DNA from: Telopea speciosissima
Taxonomy: Eukaryota; Streptophyta; Magnoliopsida; Proteales; Proteaceae
DNA: 64,000 nucleotides
Assembly: GCF_018873765.1 (NCBI RefSeq)
Contig: NC_057919.1
Location: 67,884,984 to 67,948,983, forward strand
Direction of reading: 5' to 3'
Shown: in pieces, positions 24,011 through 36,300 of the stretch
How the letters are laid out: each line of letters begins with the position of its first letter
Numbering within the stretch: position 1 is the stretch's first letter
Position numbers and translations under genes: made by a program
The notes under the pieces: model-generated
Seen by the model: the letters and a program-made list of their open reading frames with translations, nothing else
What the model was told of the DNA's origin: nothing
The model's database searches: none

Positions 24011-26053
24011 CTATGGATTAGGCATTAACCCCATTCTTGTAGATGCATTACACAAGTTCTTGACAGACATAGGCTTTGTGAACATGTCAGCTTGGTTACT
24101 TTCTGACTTCACATAATCGATAGCTATCATTCCTTCATCTATGTACTGTCTCACAAGGTTGTGTCTGAGGCGTATGTGCCTCCTCTTACCATTGTATATC
24201 CGGTTCTTGGCTAGATGTATAGCCGCTTGGTTATCACAATGTAGTGATACCGATGGCGCCGGTTTTTGCCACAATGGAATACCCGCCATTAAATTTCTAA
24301 GCCATTCGGCTTCCGTTCCTGCCTTTTCCAAGGCTATGAACTCAGCTTCCATGGTAGAGCCTGTCCCATAAGATTGCTTTGTGGACTTCCATGAGATTGC
24401 ACCGCCTGCTAGTGTAAACACATATCCACTAGTAGCTAAGGACTCGTTTGTATCCGAAATCCAATTTGCATCACAATACCCTTCCAAAACTGCTGGTTTA
24501 CCACTATAGTGTAAACTATAGTTTATAGTGCCTTTTAGGTACCTTAATAACCTATCAACTGCGCTCCAATGTTCCTTACTTGGATTGTGAGTATGTTGAC
24601 TCAACTTTCCTACCGCAAGGGCAATATCTGGACGCGTACAATTCATTAGATATGTGACCGAACCAATAATTTGAGCATATTTTTTTTGATTCACTGGTTC
24701 ACCTAGGTTCCTTTTCAAGTGACACCCCATATCAAAAGGTGTTTTAACCGCTGAAACTTCATGGTACCCATACCTTTTAAGTATATTTTCTGCATATCGG
24801 GCTTGGGATAATGAAATATGATTTCCTTGCTTGGTGATTTTGATCCCAAGGATCATATCAGCCTCTCCTAAGTCTTTTGTGTCGAAACTAGACATCAAAA
24901 GTTTCTTAGCTTGATTAACCATTTCCAAGTTTGTTCCCATTATGAGCATATCATCTACATATAGTAGTATGAATACACCCCTACCACCATGAAACCTGCT
25001 ATATAAGCATCTTTTAGCGTCATTTACAACGAATCCATTTGAAATTAGAGCCTTGTCCAATTTTTCATGTCATTGCTTCGGTGCTTGCTTCAATCCATAT
25101 AAGGATTTTCGAAGTTTGCAAACCTTTCGCTCTTGGCCAATTACAACACAACCTTCTGGTTGCTTTATGTAAATTTCCTCCTCTAAGTCCCCATTAAGAA
25201 ATGCCGTTTTCACATCCATTTGATGGATGACCAGGTTATATATTGACGTCATTGCCAACATAACCCTTATCGTGGCAATTCTAGACACCGGGGCAAATGT
25301 GTCAAAGTAATCAATATTAGGCTTTTGCCTAAAACCTTTGACAACAAGTCTGGCCTTGAAACGATCAAGTGACCCATCATTTTTTAATTTCTTTCGAAAT
25401 ATCCACTTGGTTTCCAAAGTTTTGGAGCCGAATGGTAAATCCACCAATTCCCAAGTGTTATTCGCCAAGATTGAATCTAGTTCACTCTTGATTGCCTCTT
25501 TCCAAAAGACGGCATCCAGTGATGTAATAGCCTCTTTGTATGTAAGAGGATCCTTGTCTACTAAATAGACAAGCCACTCATCATCTGTATATTTGGGTCT
25601 TTTGAGTCGCTTGCTCATCCTAGGCCGACTTTCGTCATCATTAATCAATTCTTGATTGGTAACCCTTTCATTTGACTCCATTTCCCCATTAGTCAATTGA
25701 CTATCCTTACTTATAGGTAATATGGACTTAAAGGAAAATAAATTTTCAAAAAACTCAACGTCTCTTGATTCTATGATGCTATTTGGTTCAATAACATCAT
25801 CCATAGCTTTGATCACCATGAACCGGTATGCCGTACTATTTGTAGCATAACCCAAAAACACACAATCACATGTTTTTTGTCCCAATTTTCTTTTCTTGGA
25901 ATCCGGTAACAACATCTTAGCCAAACAACCCCAAACCCGTAGATGTTTTAGACTTGGTTTCCTACCAAACCATTTCTCAAATGGAACCATACCAGTCTTG
26001 CTATGTGGGATTCTATTTGATAGATAACATGCCGATAGCATGGCTTCCCCCAC
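24011..26053 (-). pseudogene. Copia pol: integrase C-part, reverse transcriptase, RNase H
   Basis: From 26,053 leftwards the frame encodes the integrase C-terminal region (SNRIPH, FLGYA) and the RVT_2 reverse transcriptase (WKEAIKSELDSI, MDVKTAFLNGDL, KSLYGLKQAPKQ). A stop lies at about 25,066 where the conserved Trp codon after KQ is TGA. The frame continues at 25,060 with YVDDMLIMG, then the Copia RNase H ([34 protein letters not shown]) to a stop at 24,011. The functional protein would copy element RNA into DNA. The nonsense codon and the frameshift near 26,050 that separates this part from gag prevent a full polyprotein. Confidence 0.92.
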
Positions 26054-28102
26054 ATATCAAGTGGTACACCTGAACTCAATAACATAGAGTTCATCATCTC
26101 TTTAAAAGACCTATTTTTCCTTTCGGCAACCCCATTTGATTCCGGTTGGTATGGAGCGGTTGTTTCATGGATAATTCCATTTTCCTCACAAAACTTATCA
26201 AGGTTAAAGTACTCAGCCCCTCTATCAGTTCTAAGTCTCTTAACCTTCTTACCAAGTTGATTTTCAACTTTCATTTTGTAAGATATGAATGCCTTTCCGG
26301 CCTCATCCTTTGATTTGAGTAAATACACCATGGTATATCTAGAGTGGTCATCTATGAAAGTTATGACATAGTTGTTTCCTCCCCTAGACTCATATGACTT
26401 GTAGTCACATAAGTCACTATGGATTAATTCTAAGAGATTACTCTTCCTATCCATAGTCTTGTGAGGTTTTTTGGTTAACTTTGCCTCTACACAAGTTATG
26501 CACTTGTTTACAGGGGATTCCACCTTATCGGTGATCATGCCTAACTTGCATAGTTTGGTGATATATTTCACACTACTATGACCCAACCTACCATGCCACA
26601 AATCAAAAAAGTTAGAAGAGACAATCATGTAAGCAGAAGAAGTACTAGTTTTCTCAATTACAATATTTCCAACACTTAGTACAAACAACCCCTCACTAAG
26701 GTATCCCTTCCCCACAAAAACATTGTTTTTAGTGATAACCGCCTTATCACTTTCAAAAGCCAATTTCATTCCTACTTTATTAAGCAAAGGAACTGAAATT
26801 AAATTGCGCCTAATATCCGGCACATGAAGAACATTGGTGAGAACCATAGTCTTCCCTGAAGTGAGTTTCAAAGTCACTTTTCCTTTTCCCATAACAGGAG
26901 CACTTTGGGAATTCCCCATAAATACCTTTTCATCCTCTGTATTCATGGAATAAGAGGAAAACATCTTCAGATCACCACAAATATGTCTTGTGGCACCGGT
27001 ATCCAATACCCAATCTTTTGATTTTTCAATCAAATTTGCTTCCGTGACCATAGCAATAAAGACGTTGTCTTCAACTAGGTTCACCTTTTCAGAATTTTTC
27101 TTCCTGAACCGACAATCTTTTTTGAAGTGTCCTAGCTTACCACACACAAAACAAGTAAGTTTCTTCTTCTTGAAAGAAGGCTCATCATTGTCTTGACGAT
27201 TCTTCCTTTTCTTGTTTTGTTTGTTGGTCTCTACCAAGTTCGCTTTTAGGCGTCTTTCCCCAAGGTCTTTTTCACCCTTGTCCTTGTGCCGGTTCTTCTC
27301 CTCAATTTTGATCCTTACAATCAATTGGTCTAGAGTCAACTCCATCTTCTTATGTTTCATAGACGCCTTAAATGCATCCCAAGAAGATGGAAGCTTTTCA
27401 ATCAAGGCACCGGTCACAAATTCTTCCGGTAGAACCATCTTTTCCTTTGCTAGCTTTTCAACCAAAATTTGAAATTGATCAATTTGGCTTGAGACGGTGT
27501 CACTATCTTTCATAGCAAAGTTTAGAAAGTTAGCCACCAAGTACTTCCTTGAACCAGCATCCTCAAGAGAGTACTTTTTTACCAACGCATTCCAAATCGA
27601 ACATGCATACTCCAAAGAACTATACACATGGTATAGGTCATTTGATAATGCATTCAAAATTCGATTCTTGCACTGGTAATCCGCTTGAATCCAAGCCACC
27701 CTTTTGCCCTCCTTTTCAGGATCATTACTTTTTTTCCGGCATGGGTTCAGTCAAGGCAAATACCACCCCAATTTGGGCTAATGCAAATAACATCATTTGC
27801 CTCCATCGTTTGAAGTTTTGACCTCCAAACTGTTCGATCTTGTCAAATTCAGAGATAATCCTCATCTTACCCAAATCCGGGATAAGCTCCATCACCGACG
27901 GGATAACATTGGTGGGAATTGAGTCAACGGTAGGAAAAAGAGGAATCTCCTTACCATTGCGGCTAACAGGAACTCCGCCTTCTTGGTTGTTGATTGCTCC
28001 TTCAATACTTGTGTTTGAAGGATTTCCTTCATTGGCAGCTCCATCAGTGGTGTTGTTGTTCGAAGCATCACCCTTGTTGCTTACGTCTCCAAGATCAGCC
28101 AT
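25948..28102 (-). pseudogene. Copia gag, protease and integrase core
   Basis: Starts at an ATG (28,102) 31 bases inside the 5' LTR boundary, with an Asn/Asp-rich leader (MADLGDVSNKGDA). A one-base expansion of an A-run at about 27,730 shifts the frame, which is regained at 27,699. It then shows the gag UBN2-like region (SLEYACSIWNALV), a CX2CX4HX4C zinc knuckle (CFVCGKLGHFKKDC), the protease active site (LDTGATRHI), the gag-pre-integrase zinc motif (HGRLGHSS, CITC) and the integrase catalytic Asp/Asp/Glu (SDLC, TDRGAEY, NGVAERKN). A second frameshift after PLDMWG (about 26,050) breaks the link to RT. The breaks look recent because the rest is conserved. Confidence 0.92.
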
Positions 28103-28132
28103 GAAATCTTATAATATCAATTACCTTAAACT

Positions 28133-29056
28133 TGTTGGGTAATTGCATTACAATTCCTTACAAATAATTGAAACAACACGAATTACAATACAATAGATTA
28201 AGCAGTAGAAACTAGGCTTGACCTTTGGCTAAAATGAGAAGACCAAAGCTTGAATTTGATGTAGAACCACACCCGCAACAACTTGAACAAGCTTGAGGTT
28301 GAGTCACACTTGTGGTGCTGCCTTTAAGGTAATTGATGCCTCCTACTGCCAAGGAGTGTTCTGCACCACTACCCCAAGATAAAACAACCTCCAACTAGAA
28401 GATGAATCAGTCCTTCTAGTCCCTTGAAGGAGCCAAGAGCTTCAACACAGCAACCCTCTAACACACTTAGAAGAAAAGAGAGTGAGAGAGAGAATAATAC
28501 TCCTAGTGATTGCTAAGTATGGGCATGAACATGTATCCAAAGATATCTCTTACAAAGCAATTGGTTGGGTTTATATAGGCCCAAGACCAATCCTTGCATT
28601 CCCTTGGAATTCTCAAGAATAACCATCCACTTATGACCAAATTGAAGAATAAGATTTATGGGCATGAATATGGACATGAATTGGAGGTTAATTCCAAATT
28701 CATGGTCATTCCCCACTAAGGGTCATGAATGACCTTAAAATTCATTCATTCTCCACTAAGACCATAAAGGCCTTAAAACCCCATAAAATGGTCATTCTCC
28801 ACTAAGGACCATAAAGGCCTTAATACCCATAAAGGGAGAGACATCACCTATGGCCATGAATTGAGAAATCAATCTCATTCAATATCCTTGACCCACCTTC
28901 CCACTCATGATAGTGACCATGAATAGACTTTAGGGTACCCATAGAATGTTACAACCTTTGGAATTATTTCTTTGATCACATGGGTCCCACACCATAACAA
29001 AGCAATCAAAAAATTTTGAAACTTAAAATAAAATAAAATATATTTTAAATCTAACA
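28133..29056 (-). repeat. Copia 5' LTR (924 bases)
   Basis: Partner of 22,468-23,435. It has a TATA-like box (rc of TTTATATAGG near 28,570) in element sense and lacks one 44-base repeat unit. Confidence 0.95.
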
Positions 29057-29540
29057 AATCCAAGCTTTGTCTCTTTTTGAGATGAGCTATTTCAATTTTC
29101 TTTTGTTTTATATCGAAAGCTACAACAAGAACTAAGCTTTCGTGACAAACATAACAAACAGTAATATGAACAGCAATATAAATAGTGCCGACCGGCATGA
29201 ATAATAACTTTTGCGAAAATTAATATAACAAGCTCATATATATCTTGCAAAATTATTCTATAATCACACTTACATATGTAATATGCACTGAGAATTCGAC
29301 TGAGGAGAGAAACAGAGACAAACCGAAGGGAGAGCTTCTACAAGTCGGAGGAGACACACGTAGTCAGAAAACACACTTTCTATTACAGAAGAAATATTAT
29401 CACTCTCACACTCTTACAACATAGGTAAGTAATCATTCGCACACTAAGTCTATAAACTTAACACTTGTACACTTCAAGCACACCTAAGAAATCAAAATCC
29501 TTACTATTTATAGGCGAAGGAGAAGCTTTTGGACTTCTGA
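29057..29540 (-). promoter_or_regulatory. Promoter/leader-like segment, possibly pararetroviral
   Basis: On the minus strand a CTATAAATAG box (about 29,505-29,515) is followed by a leader without long frames. It lies just right of the Copia target site, so it was originally continuous with the viral-like flank at 22,467. A short imperfect dyad (GAGTTCAAAGTC...GAACTC) precedes the TATA box. Assigning it to the virus is inference from position. Confidence 0.3.
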
Positions 29541-29729
29541 CAGAGATAGAAAAGATAATTTTGAGTTCAAATGAAGATGACTTTGAACTCACGTGAAGCG
29601 TTTTTTTTTAGGAGATTCCTCTTGTTTGAAACCGTGCTGCTTTATGCCTTCAATGCAATAATTTTAATTTGAAAGTGATGAAGTTCCCAATGCTTTCTGG
29701 TCCAGAAAATCCCACATAGTGACTCTTCC

Positions 29730-31100
29730 ATAGGAATAAGATTTTCTGAGAGACTAATACAGACCAAGGCTCGCGCAGCTCAAATGCCAATCGCCCAGCG
29801 AGAAATTTGTCAAAAAGGAGATTTATGATCTCCTAGCCAAAGGTCTTAACAGACTTAGTAAATCACTGGAGTTGCACAACATTCTATGTTTAAATAATGT
29901 TGAGATGGAACAAGGCTAGTTAATCATAAGCCATTAAATAAAGTCCTTAAATGGATCCGATATCTTCTCCCAAATAAAAGGTATAAAAGGGATCTTCTTA
30001 ATCGACTTCATGCTGCTCCTATTTCTCAAAATTTCACATGAAATCTGGATATTGGCAAATTCAGATTGCAGAAGAAGACAAATATAAGACTGTTTTTGTA
30101 GTCCCCTTTGGGCAATATGAATGGAATGTCATGCCTTTTGAACTTAAAAATACCCCTTCCGAATTTCAGAATATAATGAATTAGATATTCAATCCCTACT
30201 CTCAATTTATCATTGTTTTTATTGATGATGTATTGATTTATTCAAACTCCATTGATCAACATTGGAAGCACGCACTTATCTTTCTTAAAGTGATTAAACA
30301 TGTAGGTCTTGCAATATCAGCAAAGAATGTTAAATTATTTCAAACTCAAATATGGTTCCTCGGGCATTATATTTCCTTTGGATCAATTTTGCCTATTGAA
30401 CGTGCCATACAATTTGCCGATAAATTCCCCGTGATGAAATTACAGACAAAACCCAATTGCAAAAGTTTCTTGGCAGCCTGAATTATGTTGCTGAATTTTA
30501 TAAAGACCTAACTACATATGCCAATCCTCTTTTCCAAAGGCGTAAAAAACAGCCTGATCCTTGGGCAATAGACCACACGGTCCACACCAGAGCAGTCTAG
30601 AAGATCAAATTAAGAGCCAAGGAACTCCCCTGTTTATCTTTAGCTCGATTGGATGCCTTAAAAATTGTCGAAACCGATGCATCTGACCTCGGTTTTGGAG
30701 GGATTCTTAAGCAAAAACGTCCTTCATCCTCTAAAGAACAATTAGTAAGATTCACTTCTGGAACTTGGTTACCAGCTCAACAAAAATATTCAACCATTAA
30801 AAGGAGATCCTTTCTATAGTTCATTGTATCACCAAATTTGAAAGTGATCTTTTTAATCAGAAATTTCTTGTTAGAGTAGATTGTAAAGTAACAAAAGACG
30901 TTCTTGAAAAGGATATAAAAAACCTAGCATCTAAACAAATATTTGTTAGATGGCAAGCTTTATTATCTATTTTTTATTTTGATATCGAATGTATTAAATT
31001 AAAGGTGAACAAAATTCTCTTCCTGATTTTTTAACTCAGAGAATTTTTGCAGGGATCCTAAAGGAAAGCAAGCTTTGATTCCTTCCTATTCCGGAAACAT
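29730..31100 (+). pseudogene. Endogenous pararetrovirus RT/RNase H fragment, opposite orientation
   Basis: Plus-strand frames give, in order, a pre-RT stretch (KEIYDLLAKGL, about 29,820), RT start (KSGYWQIQIAEEDKY, 30,045), the RT core with the FIDDV catalytic motif (30,220), FLGHYIS, and RNase H with VETDASDLGFGG (about 30,670) and a degraded end near 31,060. The same viral family as the 21.3-22.4 kb fragment is clear from shared motifs, but it differs in sequence and orientation. Several stops and frameshifts interrupt it. It is a fossil fragment with no complete viral gene. Confidence 0.8.
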
Positions 31101-31517
31101 ACAAACCTATTACTAAATCATTTCTCACCGTTGGAGACTTCAAAACCAGCATACACTCGCCCCATCCCTTCCCCTGCTACCTGAGGAGCTTCTCTCCCCA
31201 ACCCATTTCCGGTCACTGTTACCTGAGATTCTCTCCCCCACCCATTTCCGGTCAATATGTAAAACTTGGAGAACAGGAGAAGAATGGCTGTGTACCAGTT
31301 TCCCAGGATCAGCAACCATACTCTGTTTAAAGTAAATATTTTCCCCATATGGGGCCTGAAACTATAACCATACTCTTTTTAAAGTAAATATTTCCTCTTC
31401 TTTTTAGGTGATAATAGGAGTTTTTATTTTTGGGGTTGTGTTTGGGGAGGATCACTAGCGCAATGGGAAGCCAAGATCTACTATTAGCAGGATACAATCC
31501 TAGGTCAGGGTGATAAT

Positions 31518-32318
31518 TGTTGGGGGAAAAACGGTCGAACCGGTTTCCCACCTGTGTGTAGGTTATCAGAGGATATACAACACTACAATATATTGTGAAT
31601 AGTAGTTGTGAATAGTAACTATGTGGGATCCACATGTGCACAAAAATGATGACGTACAAAATGGTAAAAACAAACTCAGACACGAGTATTTACGTGGTTC
31701 GGCTATGCCTACATCCACGGGTGTAAAAGAGAGTTCTTTACTATAAGAGAATGGAGAGAATAGCAGTACAAGTAATAACACTTTGGATTTGAACCCAAAC
31801 CCAATCCTGTATCCAACACCGGATACCCCTTGTACACTCTCACCTAATTCATATTCTCCAACCCTTGAAGAGAATACTCAATACACCACAAGCTCTAACC
31901 CACTCACAACTCTCTTGTTCACCTCTTGAACTTGATGATGCTCAGTGTATAGAGTTCTTCTCTTCTTCCTTATTTATAGGGAGAACCAATTGAGAAGGAG
32001 ACTAAGGTGCTTCTTGTAGCACCGGCCTTGTACTCCCTGTGTGTAAAACACCAAATTGGTGGTGTGTTGACACATGGTGAGGGGGTAGGTACCCCCCCTT
32101 TTTCCTTCTTTGCATTTAATGGCCGAATGGGACTTTGGCCTTATACAAATCAAGTCTTTAGACTTTCCTCTCTCTCTCTCTCCACTTGTTCTTCTTCTTG
32201 CATTTATTTCTTTGACTTATCCTCTCACCATTTTCTTTGATGGTGGAGTATGTGTGAAGAAGAGAGAAAGAGAGATTGTCTCTCTCATGGGTCCCTCCAT
32301 GTGAGGAGGACCCCAACA
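31518..32318 (-). repeat. 3' LTR of the gag-only Copia element
   Basis: 801 bases, with a TATA-like box in element sense (rc of CTTATTTATAGGGAG, about 31,968-31,982). Matches 33,645-34,458. Confidence 0.9.
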
Positions 32319-32920
32319 AACTCCCCCTCCGACTCACAAGGAGGAATCTCTCACAGCTTGCCATGTCAACATCTGTGTATCCATACACAGGTTCTTCACC
32401 ATGATGATCACCAATCTTCTCATCTTGTAGGAGTGCTGGCTGCAGCTTACTAATCCTACAACATGGTTTTTTGACTCTACAAATGATTTACAAATTTCAT
32501 TCTTCACCTTGCGCATCCGCAGTGCATGTATCATTTTGTGTTCACCATCGTCAATGCGTGTACCATTCTGTATACACCACTTGTTTGCAATTCTGTGTAC
32601 ACTGCCCATGTACAATTCTGTGCAGCTCTAATCCCTTAAATGAACATCTCTTGATCGTGGTACGAATCTAACTTCACAGCGATCACTTGTGCTTCATCAT
32701 CCAATTACTCTACTTGCACGGCTTCAACATTCATCGATATTTCGGTTTACCTTCATATACTGATGTGGTGGAACTCTGGTAGGCGGGTATCATCATCACC
32801 ATCAACACCATCTGCATCTTATCATCTTGTTGTACATCTCCCCCATCATTAGTATTGTGGGTGAGGATCTGGAACAAGGCTAATGAGGCATTAGTACGAA
32901 CACTTGAGGTCTGACAGGCA

Positions 32921-33678
32921 CTAGATAACATCACCGTCTGAGTAGACGGTAGCGGTGGTTGTATTTCCATCTGTCTTCTCCTCCTGCTCTTCTCTTTCTG
33001 TTTCTCTTTTTAGCTTTTTGCACTCCCTCTTCATATACCCCTCCTTTTTGTAGTAGTGGCATATAATCTCTTTCTTCGGTTGGCTTTTGCTTCTCCCCCG
33101 ATTCTCTATAACAAGTGCTTCCTCATGGGGCTTGTTCAAAGATCCCCTTCTTGTCTCTTCATTCAAGAGATTTCCTTGACTCACTGTGAGTTTTTCGTCT
33201 GGTGCCGAACTGCTAAGAGACACCACCAGTGTCTCCCAGCTATCAGGTAACGAACTAAGAAGTAACAGGGCTTGGACTTCATCGTCAAGCACCATTTTCA
33301 TCGAGGAGAGCTAATTTACAACGCTTTGCACCTCATTCAAATGTTCTACAACTGAGCTTCCTTCTTTGTACTTCAGGTTCACAAGCTTCCTCATCAAGAA
33401 AGCTTTGTTGCCGGCTATCTTCCTTTCTTACAAGTCTTCAAGTTTCTTCCACAGTGAATGTGCCGACGTATTTGTGGATACGTGGTGGAAAATAGGGTGC
33501 GTACAATTCCTTGCAGTAAAGCAAGTCCTCCATCTTCGCTTTCCAGATCATCCAGTTGCATCCATTCAAGCTGACCATCCTTGTTGAAGTAGTTTCCTCT
33601 ATCGCTATTACACACGGTCAAACGAAATAGGCTCTGATACCACTTTTTGGGGGAAAAATGGTCAAACCAGTTTCCCAC
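32921..33678 (-). pseudogene. Copia gag remnant (UBN2 and zinc knuckle)
   Basis: Starting just inside the primer site at 33,678, the first block reads KWYQSLFRLT and LEWMQLDDLESEDGG. After frame breaks, the second block (33,301-32,921) has LLSSLPDSWETLVVSLS, typical of Copia gag (UBN2/DUF4219), and a degenerate zinc knuckle (CHYYKKEGYMKREC, where the usual first CX2C is CHYY). Gag would form the virus-like particle. A stop and several frameshifts make this copy inactive, and pol is deleted after it. Confidence 0.82.
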
Positions 33679-34287
33679 CTGTGTGTAGGTTACCGAAGGA
33701 AATACAACACAATATATTACGAATAATAGTTATGAATAGTAACTATGTGGGACCCACATGTGCACAAAAATGATGACGTACAAAATGGTAAAAACAAACT
33801 CAAACACGAATATTTGCGTGGTTCGGCTATGCCTATATCCACAGGTGTAAATGGGAGTTCTTCACTATAAGAGAATGGAGAGAATAGCAGTACAAGTAAT
33901 AACACTTTGGATTTGGACCCAAACCCAACCTTGTATCCAACACCGGATACCCCTTGTACACTCTCATCCAACTCACACTCTCCAACCCTTGAAGAGAATA
34001 CCCAATATACCACAAGCTCTAACCCACTCACAACTCACTTGTTCACCTCTTGGACTTGATGATGTTCAGTGTATAGAGTTCTTCTCTTCTTCCCTATTTA
34101 TAGGGAGAACCAGTTGAGAGGGAGACTAAGGTGCTTCTTGTAGCACCGGCCTTGTACTCCCCATGTGTAAAACACCAAATTGGTGGTGTGTTGACACATG
34201 GTGAAGGGGTAGGCACCCCCCTTTTTTCCTCTTTTGCATTTAGTGGCCGAATGGGACTTTGGCCTTATACAGATCAAGTCTTTAGAC

Positions 34288-34322
<35 letters not shown>

Positions 34323-34458
34323 CACTTGTTCTTCTTCTTGCATTTATTTCTTTGACTTATCCTCTCACCATGTTCTTTGACGGTGGAGTGTGTGTGAAGA
34401 AGAGAGAAAGAGAGATTGTCTCTCTCATGTGTCCCTCCATGTGAGGAGGACCCCAACA
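33645..34458 (-). repeat. 5' LTR of the gag-only Copia element
   Basis: 814 bases, differing from its partner mainly in the length of a CT microsatellite (34,291-34,320). The outer dinucleotide near 33,645 has decayed (TTTT for TGTT). Confidence 0.9.
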
Positions 34459-34745
34459 ATAATAAGCCACTAACAAAATAAGTGCCATGACTTATGAAAA
34501 CTAGGCCTCATTTGATTGCTGATTATATATCAAATACTATGAGATGTCTGAGAATTGGTGGGGACTGGAGAATTGATGATGCATCAGGGCTTCCTTGTTT
34601 CTGTTTACCACGGGGGTGGGGGGAGTGTAAAAATTTTGTAATCTATTGAGAAGTTGGTGGATGCATTTCCAAGCCACTTTTCTCCATATATGAATCCTTG
34701 TACTGTAGCCTCTTAAAGGCTTCTCTATATCCTATATACCTGAGC

Positions 34746-35045
34746 ATAACACTCACCCTCACCCCTTACTGCCCCTACACCTTAGCACACACCCCTTGTT
34801 GCCCCTACACCGAAGCACAACACTCACCCCCACCCCTTGATGCCCCTACACTTGAGCACACACTCACCCACTCACCCCCACCCCTTGCTGCCCCTACACA
34901 TGAGCACATACTCACCCACTAACCCCCACCCCTTGCTGCCCCCACATCTGAGCACAAACTCACCCTCACCCCTTGCTGCCCCTACACCTGACACAAACTC
35001 ACCCTCACCCCTTGCTGCCCCTACACATGAGCACACCCTCACCCA
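34746..35045. repeat. C-rich minisatellite
   Basis: About seven imperfect tandem units built on CACTCACCCCCACCCCTTGC, TGCCCCTACACNTGAGCACA and similar. Strand asymmetry is strong (C-rich top strand). Open frames across it are repeat artefacts. Confidence 0.85.
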
Positions 35046-36300
35046 CTAACTCCGATATGGTAGCTATAGAAAGCGGAGACCTTGTTAAGCGATTTTGAAA
35101 GTAGCCATGCTTCATGGCAAAATACAAGGAAATTAAGAAGGGCAAGAACATATTTTTTTGATGGTTTTTGTTGAGTCATGTAACAAAGCAATTTAAGTGA
35201 CCTATGAATCTTCTGTGTTAGACTAGACTTTGCAGTAGTAAAATGGCCGCATGTTGACTGCATTACCTTGAATCATACTGGATTCAGTTCAGAATCACTT
35301 CACTGGTTGGCAATAAGGCCATCTCTTTGGCCATTCTTTGAGTTAAAATGATTGGAACTTTTGATAGCTACTATTAAAAGGGAAAAGTCCAATTCATTCT
35401 GAACATTCAGCCCAGGTAGTGAGGAAGTGGACATATGGTCAATCCAGATGGTTCTCCTTTTGATAGAGAGTTTGGATCAATAAAAGTCTCCTCGTAGCTG
35501 GAATAGGAAACGTGACCTTGCAAAAAAATTTAGTTGGACCTCCTAAAATTATTCCGATATGGCAGCTAGCTTATTGTTCCTTGTACTCTTATAGAATAAT
35601 ATAATTTTTGTGCTTCTGTATAGGGGGTTGCCTTTTGTTCAAGTCCTCTTGGGTGTTTATTCCCTCAATTGTCTATGTTGAAGTAGGAGATTCTTGGTTT
35701 GCTGATATATACTTGTCTTCTAATCCCTTTTTTCACTAGATTTTACAAGAACTAGAAGGTTTTGTAGGATATAACAGAGGCATACAACATATTTTGAAGT
35801 ACACGGTTGATTGGAGTCACTGTCCAATCTTGCAACTGATCAGTATTATGTTCACTTCTATTTGCAAGAAGATGGTCACCATAGTGAGGAAGATGGTGGT
35901 CGGTTGACGCCAGGCTGCTTTATCGCCAGAGTATGTATCTTCTTTAGAAGACGGTAGGTTGCGGTGGATTCTCCAAGGTTGTCTGAGAGTGTGAGGAAGA
36001 AGAAGGGTTTGTGTGTGTTTTAATTGGAAGGGTTTAGGTACTTCACCCACTAAGAAGGGCAAAAATATCTTTAAAAAAATATTAAATAGATGACATCACC
36101 ACTTAACAGCTCTTAACTAACGGTAGGGGGTCTGTATGGAATTAATTAAGTAAAACAAGGGATGGCGCTGATATTATGGTAGTTAGTGGGTGTGTCTTAA
36201 AATATAGGCAAACGTCAGGGGGTGACGCTGATTATTTCCCAAAAAACATTTACCACCAACTATAATGCCACCAAAAGAAAGCAAAAGACCCATCAAAATA
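35046..36300. other. Intergenic DNA
   Basis: No recognisable gene or paired repeat. The minus-strand frame at 35,817-36,062 has no supporting features. Confidence 0.45.

Larger units (their letters stand above)
22468..29056 (-). mobile_element. Copia LTR retrotransposon, 6.6 kb, nearly complete
   Basis: Minus orientation. The LTRs start TGTTGGGTAAT and end ATCTAACA. An identical 5-base target duplication AATCC flanks it (22,463-22,467 and 29,057-29,061). A polypurine tract (TTGTGGGGGAT in element sense) abuts the 3' LTR at about 23,436-23,446. Gene order is gag-protease-integrase-RT-RNase H, the Copia order. The LTRs differ by few substitutions plus one 44-base repeat unit, so insertion was recent. 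The sequence after the 5' LTR does not contain the common tRNA-iMet primer site (TGGTATCAGAGC). Three coding breaks make it non-autonomous. Confidence 0.95.
31518..34458 (-). mobile_element. Gag-only Copia-type LTR element (deletion derivative)
   Basis: LTRs at 31,518-32,318 and 33,645-34,458 start TGTTGGGG in element sense and end CCCCCAACA. They are flanked by the target duplication ATAAT (31,513-31,517 and 34,459-34,463). The primer site TGGTATCAGAGCC (rc at about 33,631-33,643) directly follows the 5' LTR, and a GGAGGGGGAGTT polypurine tract abuts the 3' LTR. The internal part is only about 1.3 kb and encodes gag remains; protease, integrase and RT are absent. The element would depend on enzymes from elsewhere. 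Confidence 0.92.

Noticed and set aside
34698..35049. Pro/His/Thr-rich open frames
   Set aside because: Products of the C-rich minisatellite.
35817..36062. 81-codon minus-strand frame
   Set aside because: No motif, no splice signals tied to neighbours, and typical chance length.
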